From positions 1 through 5,349 of the forward strand of contig JBGAOY010000055.1 in assembly GCA_044221555.1 (NCBI GenBank): a stretch of 5,349 nucleotides of DNA, written 5' to 3'. A program made the position numbers and the translations under genes. The notes beneath the pieces are model-generated. The model saw only the letters and a list, made by a program, of their open reading frames with translations. It was not told the origin of the DNA and did not search any database. This DNA comes from JAEUJM01 sp044221555. Its GTDB lineage: Bacteria; Actinomycetota; Acidimicrobiia; Acidimicrobiales; DATDAH01. Positions 1-5,349 of this stretch are shown here, piece after piece (position 1 is the first letter of the stretch; each line of letters begins with the position of its first letter).

Positions 1-61
1 CCACACCGCGGGACGATGCCACGCGCCCCAACACCCCCGAAACTGGCTCTTGACTTCGCCG

Positions 62-727
62 TCATAGGTTGCTCAGCTCACGCCGGCCGTGCAGGCCCCA
101 GGCCAGCAGGGCGCCGCCGCCGATGGCCGTGAACACGCCGGCGATGGCCAGGATCACCCCGTCGCCGGCCTCGGGGGGCGTGCCCGGGGACACGAGGAAC
201 ACCCGCGAGTCGGCCCGGCCGCGGTCGAGGCGGCGGACCGGGGATCGCCAGCCGCAGGTGACGGTGGTCTCGCCCGGCGTGGCCGAGAACCCGCCGACCG
301 ACATCAGGCCGCCGATGTCCGATGCGGTGCCCTGGCGGCGGCCGAGGATCTCCTTCTCGGTGCCGTCGGAGCGGCGCACGACGCACTCCGTCGACTGGAC
401 CTCGCGCTCGAGGTGCACGCTGTTCCCGAGGTCGGGGGTGTCGAGGAAGATGGTGAAGTCGTCGCCGGTGGCGTCGTCCGTCACGAAGATCACGGGATCG
501 GTGGGCCCGACGCCCTCGAGCACGCCGCGCCCCACGGCGTGGTCGAAGGCGTCGGAGCGGAAGCCGACCGAGTCGACGATGCCCACGACGGCGCCGGCGA
601 CGCCGCCGACGAGGAGCACGGTGCCGACCAGGATGCGCACGTAGCCCAGGCGGTGACGGCTGACGGGCTTGCCGGTCCGGTCGCGTGCCACACCGACCGG
701 GGTGACGTCGGGGTTCGTCCAGGTCAT
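62..727 (-). CDS. Uncharacterised two-pass membrane protein with a two-cysteine outer domain
   Basis: A 221-residue protein from ATG 727 to TGA 64-62. A basic N-terminal tail (RDRTGKPVSRHRLGYVR) precedes transmembrane helix 1 at about 29-51 (LVGTVLLVGGVAGAVVGIV). A central domain of about 135 residues follows, then transmembrane helix 2 at about 189-211 and a short basic tail (HGRRELSNL). The positive-inside rule places both ends in the cytoplasm and the central domain outside. That domain is strand-rich, with Cys115 (STECVVRR) and Cys158 (TTVTCGWRS) suitably placed for a disulfide; the pattern GFSATPGETTVTC resembles the last strands of small beta-sandwich domains seen in other actinobacterial membrane proteins. 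The gene starts 9 bases after the preceding stop with no evident Shine-Dalgarno, so it is probably expressed with the 525-residue gene by coupling or reinitiation. I cannot assign a function. Confidence 0.82.
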   Translation of the reverse strand: MTWTNPDVTPVGVARDRTGKPVSRHRLGYVRILVGTVLLVGGVAGAVVGIVDSVGFRSDAFDHAVGRGVLEGVGPTDPVIFVTDDATGDDFTIFLDTPDLGNSVHLEREVQSTECVVRRSDGTEKEILGRRQGTASDIGGLMSVGGFSATPGETTVTCGWRSPVRRLDRGRADSRVFLVSPGTPPEAGDGVILAIAGVFTAIGGGALLAWGLHGRRELSNL

Positions 728-736
728 GACGGCCCG

Positions 737-2314
737 TCAGGCCACGACCGGCCAGCAGTACCGATAGGGCGGCGGAGGCTCCCACTCGCCAAAGGTCGAG
801 ACCCTCTCGGCCAGGTCGAGGAGCTTGGCCCCGGCCCGCAGCACCGGGTTGTCGGGCAGGTCGTCCGGCTGCACCGGCGGGCGCAGGTGGTTGCCCCGCT
901 CGAGGTGGGCGAGCAGCACCTCCGTCTGGTACCGGTTCCATCGCTCGCGCCCCGCGGCGTACTCGGGCCGGTCGCGGTAGGCGACGACCACCCGTCGGGC
1001 CCCCTGCAGCCGCCGGCGCTCCTTGCCGTCGGCGCACGGCTGGGCCGAGCCGAAGTTGGAGGTGCCCATGAGGATGCGGCCGACCAACGGGAAGGGTCGG
1101 TCGATCGTCACCTGGGCCGACGTGCAGTCGAACGAGCGCACGCCGACCACCTCGAGGTAGGAGCGCAGCAGCTCCTGGGGTGTCGAGGGCAGGTAGGGGA
1201 ACGGTGACGGTGTGGGCGGCGGGTGCTGGATCCGCGGGTGGACGGCGTTGCCGATCGCGGTCCAGTTGAGGACCTCGGTGTGGGTGCCGGCCAGGGTCTC
1301 GGGCCCGAGCGGGTGGGGTCCCTCGGCCAGCATCCCGGCGACCGTGGTGGCGGCCTCGGGACCCGGGTGGAACACCAGCGCCCCCTCGACGATCGGGACG
1401 ATGGGGTAGCTGTCGCCGCCCTCGCTGCTCCCGCCGGAGTCGATGGCGTACCACTTGTCCTTCGGTTCCGCGAACGTGCAGAGGCGGGCGATGCCCATGC
1501 ACGCCTCCGGCAGGACACCGGCCCGGGCCAGGTACGCGTGGCCGAGGTCCTCGTCGAGCACCGACGGCTCACCCGACCGGCGGGCCACCCAGTGCCGGCC
1601 GCCTGGGAACCAGGCCGCGGTGACGGGCGCGTCGGCCGGCGCCGGGGGCAGCCCGCTGTGCACGATGTCCCACTCGACCACCCTCCCGGCCTCCGACCGC
1701 GGCGTGACGGCGGGGCTGATGCGATCGGGCACCCGGTACACCCCGTACACGAGGTCGGGTCGCGCCCCCAGCCCGCTCGTGCGGAGGAAGGCGAGCACCT
1801 CGTCGACCTGCGTGCTGCCGCGGGTGGCGATCCGGCTGATCGACACCGGCCAGCGATCCGGGGCCAGGTACGGGGCGCGGGCCGCGTCGCGCTGGGCCCG
1901 TTCGCTCCCGCCGATGTGGCCGGCCCGCTCGCGGTCCTTCTCGTGCTTCGGTGGGCTGCTGTACGCCCCCTTCAGCTCCTTGCCGAACTGCTGGGCGCTC
2001 ATCTTCAGCGCTCCGCCGATCCCGCCGGTCTGGAACGCGGCCATCTGGTCGGCCGCCGAGGGCCCGTACAGGAAGTCGCCCGCCGGCCCGTCGAGGACCC
2101 GGTGCGCCTCCGACTGCGCCATCGCCTGCTGCTGGGCGGCGTTGGCCAGGGCGATGTTGGCCTCGAGCTCGGCCCGCTTCTCCGGCGGCAGCGCGTCCAG
2201 TGTGGCCTGCAGCTCCTCGGCCGTCGGCGGCGTCGTGGATGCCGCCAGCCCCTGCTTGATGTTCTTGGGGCTCATGGCCTGCTTGGCCAAGCGGAGCGTG
2301 TCACGGATACCCAT
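737..2314 (-). CDS. Uncharacterised soluble protein, about 525 residues
   Basis: I do not recognise this family. The start is taken as ATG 2314 (MGIRDTLRLAKQAM...); an in-frame ATG at 2332 would add six residues (MVHCYA). Neither has a Shine-Dalgarno, and the 2314 choice rests on the plausible amphipathic helix it begins. Residues 1-25 are basic and probably helical; 31-75 are helix-rich with many Ala, Glu and Gln (EELQATLDALPPEKRAELEA). Residues 150-360 alternate short strands and loops and hold the distinctive patches YGVYRVPDRISPA (190-202), AAWFPGGRHWVARR (233-246) and WYAIDSGGSSEGGDSYPIVP (288-307). Residues 364-378 are proline-rich. The rest (380-525) is mixed and ends WEPPPPYRYCWPVVA. 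There is no signal peptide or membrane segment, so a cytoplasmic location is likely. Codon use matches the neighbouring genes. It sits 90 bases after the TetR stop and 9 bases before a two-pass membrane protein gene, its most likely functional partner. Confidence 0.8.
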   Translation of the reverse strand: MGIRDTLRLAKQAMSPKNIKQGLAASTTPPTAEELQATLDALPPEKRAELEANIALANAAQQQAMAQSEAHRVLDGPAGDFLYGPSAADQMAAFQTGGIGGALKMSAQQFGKELKGAYSSPPKHEKDRERAGHIGGSERAQRDAARAPYLAPDRWPVSISRIATRGSTQVDEVLAFLRTSGLGARPDLVYGVYRVPDRISPAVTPRSEAGRVVEWDIVHSGLPPAPADAPVTAAWFPGGRHWVARRSGEPSVLDEDLGHAYLARAGVLPEACMGIARLCTFAEPKDKWYAIDSGGSSEGGDSYPIVPIVEGALVFHPGPEAATTVAGMLAEGPHPLGPETLAGTHTEVLNWTAIGNAVHPRIQHPPPTPSPFPYLPSTPQELLRSYLEVVGVRSFDCTSAQVTIDRPFPLVGRILMGTSNFGSAQPCADGKERRRLQGARRVVVAYRDRPEYAAGRERWNRYQTEVLLAHLERGNHLRPPVQPDDLPDNPVLRAGAKLLDLAERVSTFGEWEPPPPYRYCWPVVA

Positions 2315-2404
2315 GGCGTAACAGTGAACCATCCCGGTCCGGACGGCGCGCCGGCGACCCGCAGCGGCTGCAGCCCAGCGGGCGTGGCCGGGTGGGGTGG
2401 CCAG

Positions 2405-2983
2405 TCAGTCGGGGACGAGGATCGCGGCGAGCTCGGCGGCGCGGCGGTCGAACGACGCCTCGCGGTCGGTGGGGGCCACGAGGATGCCCTCGATGAGCCA
2501 GCCGATCACCTGGCCCCGCAGCACGCGGGCCATGGCGGCGAGATCGCCGGTGAGCTCTGGCACCAACTCGGAGAGCCACGCTTCGAAACCGGCGTCCATG
2601 GCGTCGATCAACAAGGCCACGATCTCGAGTGCGGCCGGCTCGGCCCGCAGGCTCTCACCGAGGATCAGGCGCACCAGCGCCTCCTCCTCCAGCGTGGATC
2701 GCCACAACCAGGCGAGGATCGATTCGATCCGTTGGCGCGGGGGGAGGGCACGGTCGACCGGCGGCAGGTCCTCGGCCAGACGGTCGAGGTAGCGGCGGTC
2801 CTCGATGACGGCGTGGACCAGGGCGTCCTTCGACGGGAAGTAGTGGTAGAGGGTGGCCACGTTGAGGCCGCAGGCATCGGCCAGGTTCCGCATCGACGTG
2901 TCGGGCGCGCCTCGCTCGCTCATCAGGGCCAGCGCGGTGGTCAGGATGTGCCCCCGCTGATCCGCGACCGTGGTGGGGCTCAC
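2405..2983 (-). CDS. TetR/AcrR-family transcriptional repressor, likely controlling its own P450 operon
   Basis: A 192-residue protein of normal TetR length. Residues about 9-56 form the DNA-binding domain: helix 1 (GHILTTALALMSERG), the turn with T29-S30, helix 2 (MRNLADACGL) and the recognition helix NVATLYHYF, followed by the family signature SKDALV. The C-terminal part (about 60-192) is all helical and should form the ligand pocket and dimer interface; its ligand is unknown. The start is GTG 2983, chosen because it leaves the usual short tail before helix 1; the next in-frame ATG (residue 21) would cut into the HTH domain. No clear Shine-Dalgarno is present, and the gene begins 7 bases after the P450 stop (TGA, GCTCCCA, GTG), so translational coupling is likely. 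The probable operator is the palindrome at 4251-4264, giving negative feedback on both genes. TetR membership is certain; target and effector are inferred. Confidence 0.93.
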   Translation of the reverse strand: MSPTTVADQRGHILTTALALMSERGAPDTSMRNLADACGLNVATLYHYFPSKDALVHAVIEDRRYLDRLAEDLPPVDRALPPRQRIESILAWLWRSTLEEEALVRLILGESLRAEPAALEIVALLIDAMDAGFEAWLSELVPELTGDLAAMARVLRGQVIGWLIEGILVAPTDREASFDRRAAELAAILVPD

Positions 2984-2990
2984 TGGGAGC

Positions 2991-4235
2991 TCACGTCGGC
3001 GTGAAGATGGCCGGGAGGCTCTGGATCGCCAGCACCAGGGCGGAGTCGCCGCGTGCCGGGATGGTGCCCTCGGGCACGTGGATGTCGGGGAGGCGGGCGA
3101 ACAGCTCCTCGAACACCACCCGGATCTCGGCCTTGGCCAGGTTGGCCCCCATGCAGAAGTGCGTGCCGATCCCGAAGCCCAGGTGGGGGTTGGGGTTGCG
3201 ATCGATGCGGAAGGTGTCGGGATCGTCGAACACCCGCTCGTCGCGGTTGGCCGACTGGTACAGCATCAGCACCTTCTGGCCCGCGCGGATCGTCTCGCCG
3301 TGCAGCACGTGGTCCTCGGTGGCGGTGCGACAGAAGCTCATCACCGGGCTGACGTAGCGGACGATCTCGTCGACCGCTGTCTCCATCAGCGACGGGTCGG
3401 CGATGAGGCGGTCGCGCTCGCCGGGGAAGCGGCTGAACGCCAGCAGGCCGCCCGACAGGGCGTTGCGGGTGGTCTCGTTGCCGGCGACGATCAACAGCAC
3501 GAGGAACATCAACAGCTCGAAGTCGTCGAGCGAGAGCTCGTCCGGGTCGACCTGCACCGTGGCCGCCGAGGCGTCGAGCTTGAGCAGGTCGCCGGCATCG
3601 AGGGCGCCGGTGAGCGTGCTGATCAGGTCGTCCTTGGGCACCAGGCGGCGCTCGTCGATCAGCGTCTGGCACATGGTGGTGTACTCGCCGAACGCCTCGG
3701 CCGCCGCCAGCAGCGCGGGGTCGTCGGGCTCGGTGCGGCCGTCGCCGTCCATCATCGCGTCGGACCAGGCGTAGAGGCGCTCCCGCATCTCCGGGTCGAG
3801 GCCCATCATCTCCGCGATGACGATCAGGGGCACGTGCATGGCGAACTCGGGCACGAAGTCCACCTCGCCGCGGCTCGCGATCTGGCCCACGATCTCGCGG
3901 CTCACCTCGCGGATGTGGTCGGCCAGGTCGGCCACCTTCCGGGGGGTGAACCCCTTCGACACGATGCGGCGCTGGACGGTGTGCTCGGGGTCGTCCATGG
4001 AGATGATCGACATGGGCGCGGCCACCGCCGGCCGCACGCCGCCGGCGGCCGAGTAGCGGCTGGCGTTGCGCGACACGAGCGACACGTCCTCGTGGCGGCT
4101 CACCACCCAGAGCTCGTTGGCCGCGTCCCAGTGCACCCGACTGTGGTCCCGGAGCCACCGGTACGCGTCCCACGGGTCGTCGTAGAACCGGGGGTCGTTG
4201 ACGTCGATCTGCACGGGCGCGTCCACAGCGGTCAT
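2991..4235 (-). CDS. Cytochrome P450, CYP125/CYP142/CYP124-like clan (likely lipid or sterol side-chain monooxygenase)
   Basis: A complete 414-residue soluble bacterial P450, a heme monooxygenase that inserts one oxygen atom from O2 using electrons from a ferredoxin and reductase. All hallmarks are visible: the C-helix region DDPEH...RR (81-90), the I-helix oxygen-activation motif AGNETT (251-256), the K-helix ExxR (E290, R293), and the heme loop FGIGTHFCMG (354-363) with Cys361 as thiolate ligand. There is no membrane anchor. Features such as SAAGGVRP, GFTPRKV, NPNPHLGFGIGTHFC and the ending SLPAIFTPT recall, from memory, mycobacterial CYP142 and relatives that hydroxylate cholesterol side chains or methyl-branched lipids; the actual substrate cannot be told. 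The start is ATG 4235, just after the promoter. The frame stays open upstream to 4907, but that stretch overlaps the propeller gene and is not P450-like. No redox partner gene is nearby. A TetR gene follows 7 bases after the stop. Confidence 0.95.
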   Translation of the reverse strand: MTAVDAPVQIDVNDPRFYDDPWDAYRWLRDHSRVHWDAANELWVVSRHEDVSLVSRNASRYSAAGGVRPAVAAPMSIISMDDPEHTVQRRIVSKGFTPRKVADLADHIREVSREIVGQIASRGEVDFVPEFAMHVPLIVIAEMMGLDPEMRERLYAWSDAMMDGDGRTEPDDPALLAAAEAFGEYTTMCQTLIDERRLVPKDDLISTLTGALDAGDLLKLDASAATVQVDPDELSLDDFELLMFLVLLIVAGNETTRNALSGGLLAFSRFPGERDRLIADPSLMETAVDEIVRYVSPVMSFCRTATEDHVLHGETIRAGQKVLMLYQSANRDERVFDDPDTFRIDRNPNPHLGFGIGTHFCMGANLAKAEIRVVFEELFARLPDIHVPEGTIPARGDSALVLAIQSLPAIFTPT

Positions 4236-4241
4236 CGGCCC

Positions 4242-4271
4242 AGTATCAATCAAACGTTCGTTTGGGCGCAA
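4242..4271 (-). promoter_or_regulatory. Candidate promoter of the P450-TetR operon, probably giving a leaderless mRNA
   Basis: On the minus strand a -35-like TTGCGC (4271-4266) is separated by 18 bases from a -10-like GATACT (4247-4242), in an AT-richer patch of otherwise GC-rich DNA. Only six bases (GGGCCG) lie between the -10 element and the ATG at 4235, and no Shine-Dalgarno sequence is present. A start point the usual 6-7 bases after the -10 would fall on or beside the A of the ATG. Leaderless mRNAs are common in actinobacteria. The hexamers are imperfect matches, so this rests on position as well as sequence. Confidence 0.5.
4251..4264. promoter_or_regulatory. Palindromic operator, probable binding site of the operon's TetR protein
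   Basis: CAAACG (4251-4256), a 2-base spacer TT, and CGTTTG (4259-4264) form a perfect 6-bp inverted repeat. It lies within the spacer between the proposed -35 and -10 elements of the P450 promoter, where a bound dimer would block RNA polymerase. The size and symmetry suit a TetR-family dimer, and a TetR gene is second in this operon. Assignment of the regulator to the site is inference from proximity. Confidence 0.6.
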
Positions 4272-4289
4272 GGGGCCGAAGGGCCCAAA
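4261..4289 (-). other. Second inverted repeat directly following the first, overlapping the P450 promoter
   Basis: TTTGGGC (4261-4267) and GCCCAAA (4283-4289) are perfect 7-bp arms around a 15-base loop. A competing shorter stem inside it is GGGCC/GGCCC with a CTTC loop on the minus strand. It abuts the first stem-loop at 4289, and its low-coordinate arm overlaps both the palindromic operator and the proposed -35 element. No T-run follows it. It could assist termination of the propeller transcript or be incidental in GC-rich DNA. Confidence 0.35.
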
Positions 4290-4318
4290 CCGGTCGAGCA
4301 TCGGGGCGACCGACCGGT
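4289..4318 (-). terminator. Stem-loop at the end of the propeller gene, probable weak terminator
   Basis: ACCGGTCG (4289-4296) and CGACCGGT (4311-4318) form a perfect 8-bp inverted repeat with a 14-base loop. The first base of the stem is the last base of the propeller stop codon. On the minus strand the stem is followed by only two further T residues before a G-rich stretch, so the U-tract is much shorter than in a classical intrinsic terminator. A role in transcription termination or 3'-end protection is inferred from position and structure. Confidence 0.45.
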
Positions 4319-5349
4319 CAGCCTCCGTCGGGGTCGATCTGGGTGGCGGTGCCGGGGTCGAAGTTGGTGACCCACACGTCGGTGGTGGTGGCGGAGACGC
4401 CGTTGGGGGCGTCGCCGGCCTCGACCGTGGCGGTGACCTGGTTGGTGGACGGGTCGATCCGCGAGACGGTGCCGTCGGCCTGGTTGGTGACCCACACGGC
4501 GTCGTCGCTGATGGCCACCGCGGTGGCCTCGTTGCCCACCTCCACGGTGGCCACCACCTCGTTGGTGTCGGGGTCGATCCGGGTGGCGGTGTCGTTCCCG
4601 AAGCCCGTGACCCACACGGCGTCGTCGCTGGCGGCGAGGCCCGACGGGCGGGTGCCGGCATCGAGGTCGATGGTGGCCACCACCCGATCGGTGTCGGGGT
4701 CGATGCGGCTGACGGTGTTGTCACCGCTGTTCGCGACCCACACCGCACCGGCGGAGGTGTCGATGCCGTTGGGCCCCCTGCCGATGCTGATGATGCCCAC
4801 GACGGTGCCGGTGCGGGCGTCGATGTGGGACACCGTGCCGTCGTCGAAGCCGCAGACCCACACGTCGCGATCGTCGGCCGCCACCGCGCCCGGCACGGAG
4901 CGCACACGGACGGTGGTGTCCACCTCGTTGGTGGCCGGATCGATGCGAGTCACGGTGGCGGCGTTGGCGTTCGTCACCCACACCTCGTCGCCGATGGCCG
5001 ACACGCCGAACGGGCTGGCACCCGTGTCGATGGTGGCGACCACCTCGCTGGTGTCGGGGTCGATGCGGCTGACGGTGCCGTCGCCGCTGTTGGCCACCCA
5101 CACCGCGTCGTCGGTGATCGCGACCTGCTCGGGCGCGGCGCCGACCTCGACCGTGGCCGTGACGCGGGGGGACGAACCGGCGACCGTGGTGGTGCTGGTC
5201 GCCGCGTCGGATCCGGCGCCGTCGCTGCTGTCCCCGCCCCTGGTCGCCAGCCACAGGCCGAGGCCCCCCACCAGCGCGATGCCGATCACCACCAGCGCGG
5301 TCACGCCGGCCAGCATCGGGCCGCTGAGCCGAGGGGAGGAGGTCGGCCG
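4318..5349 (-). CDS. Membrane-anchored seven-bladed YVTN-type beta-propeller protein (N-terminus beyond the window)
   Basis: The frame is open to the window edge (343 visible residues) and ends at TGA 4320-4318. An ATG at 5316 would give a 332-residue protein, but it has no Shine-Dalgarno sequence and 11 in-frame sense codons precede it (RPTSSPRLSGP), so the true start probably lies outside. Numbering from that ATG: residues 2-25 are one hydrophobic helix, 27-50 a Ser/Thr/Gly/Asp-rich linker, and 52-332 seven repeats of 40, 40, 40, 40, 42, 40 and 39 residues. Each repeat reads roughly V-x-A-T-(V/I) ... D-x-V-W-V-(A/T)-N ... T-V-(S/T)-R-I-D-P-x-T-(N/S)-E, typical of YVTN/NHL/WD-like blades. 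Seven repeats fit one closed propeller, with the first strand probably closing the last blade. The propeller most likely faces outside the membrane and binds a ligand or protein. Some actinobacterial Ser/Thr kinases of the PknD type have this anchor-plus-propeller layout, but no kinase domain is visible here. The only cysteine is in blade 3 (VWVCGF). Confidence 0.85.
   Translation of the reverse strand, partial: RPTSSPRLSGPMLAGVTALVVIGIALVGGLGLWLATRGGDSSDGAGSDAATSTTTVAGSSPRVTATVEVGAAPEQVAITDDAVWVANSGDGTVSRIDPDTSEVVATIDTGASPFGVSAIGDEVWVTNANAATVTRIDPATNEVDTTVRVRSVPGAVAADDRDVWVCGFDDGTVSHIDARTGTVVGIISIGRGPNGIDTSAGAVWVANSGDNTVSRIDPDTDRVVATIDLDAGTRPSGLAASDDAVWVTGFGNDTATRIDPDTNEVVATVEVGNEATAVAISDDAVWVTNQADGTVSRIDPSTNQVTATVEAGDAPNGVSATTTDVWVTNFDPGTATQIDPDGG
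4321..5163 (-). repeat. Tandem coding repeats of about 120 bp encoding seven propeller blades
   Basis: Seven consecutive units of 120, 120, 120, 120, 126, 120 and 117 bp encode the blades. Conservation is also visible in the DNA. Bases 4690-4717 and 5050-5077 are identical over 28 bases at an offset of exactly three units (360 bp). Bases 4488-4511 and 4608-4631 are identical over 24 bases one unit apart. The 126-bp unit (blade 5) carries two extra codons in the turn DLDAGTRPSG. This fits internal duplication with continuing exchange between units. Confidence 0.8.

Noticed and set aside
50..70. TTGACT and TAGGTT on the plus strand as a promoter
   Set aside because: The spacing between them is only 9 bases, and no plus-strand gene follows.
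2337..2403. Palindromes in the TetR-hypothetical gap (GTCCGGAC 2337-2344, CGGCGCGCCG 2344-2353, TGGCC/GGCCA 2385-2403) as operator or terminator
   Set aside because: Short GC-only palindromes are expected by chance at this composition; the only stem-loop has 5-bp arms and no T-run.
1223..3004. Very long plus-strand open frame opposite the 525-residue protein and TetR genes, and similar long plus-strand frames elsewhere (for example 2970-4370, 89-1207)
   Set aside because: They are antisense to genes with clear domains or consistent coding character; their products are rich in Arg, Gly and Ala with no recognisable motif, as expected for shadows in GC-rich DNA.
4236..4907. Upstream extension of the P450 reading frame
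   Set aside because: It overlaps the propeller gene in another frame, is low-complexity Pro/Thr/Ser-rich, and would place the promoter and operator inside the coding region. ATG 4235 gives a normal-length P450.
4321..5163. Regular 120-bp periodicity as a CRISPR array or non-coding satellite
   Set aside because: The period is exactly codon-phased, the frame is open throughout, and the units encode well-formed propeller blades.

Overview
The window is GC-rich, coding-dense DNA with all five supported genes on the minus strand, so transcription runs from high to low coordinates. The strong G/C preference at third codon positions, a GTG start, weak or absent Shine-Dalgarno sequences, a CYP125/CYP142-like P450 and a YVTN-type propeller protein point to an actinomycete (Actinomycetota). 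An Acidimicrobiia-like member is plausible, but that is inference and not a taxonomic call. No RNA gene, insertion sequence or CRISPR array was seen.

In transcription order: (1) 5349-4318, the C-terminal part of a membrane-anchored seven-bladed YVTN/WD-like beta-propeller protein whose frame is still open at the window edge. (2) 4317-4236, an 82-base spacer holding two tandem inverted repeats (probable transcription end of the propeller gene), then a promoter with a perfect CAAACG-TT-CGTTTG inverted repeat between its -35 and -10 elements. (3) 4235-2991, a complete cytochrome P450. (4) 2983-2405, a TetR-family repressor starting 7 bases after the P450 stop. (5) 2404-2315, a 90-base spacer with only short GC palindromes. 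(6) 2314-737, a soluble protein of about 525 residues that I do not recognise. (7) 727-62, a two-pass membrane protein with a two-cysteine outer domain, starting 9 bases after the previous stop. Bases 1-61 hold no supportable feature.

The best-supported logic is a small self-regulating P450 operon. The TetR protein probably binds the palindrome in the P450 promoter, silencing the P450 gene and its own gene until a ligand (perhaps the P450 substrate, product or a CoA derivative) releases it. The P450 resembles the actinobacterial clan that oxidises sterol side chains and methyl-branched lipids, but no ferredoxin, reductase or other catabolic gene lies in the window, so the substrate is unknown. 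The two downstream genes form a tight pair of unknown role and may or may not be on the same transcript. The propeller protein appears to be a separate unit, possibly the outer sensor of a larger signalling protein.
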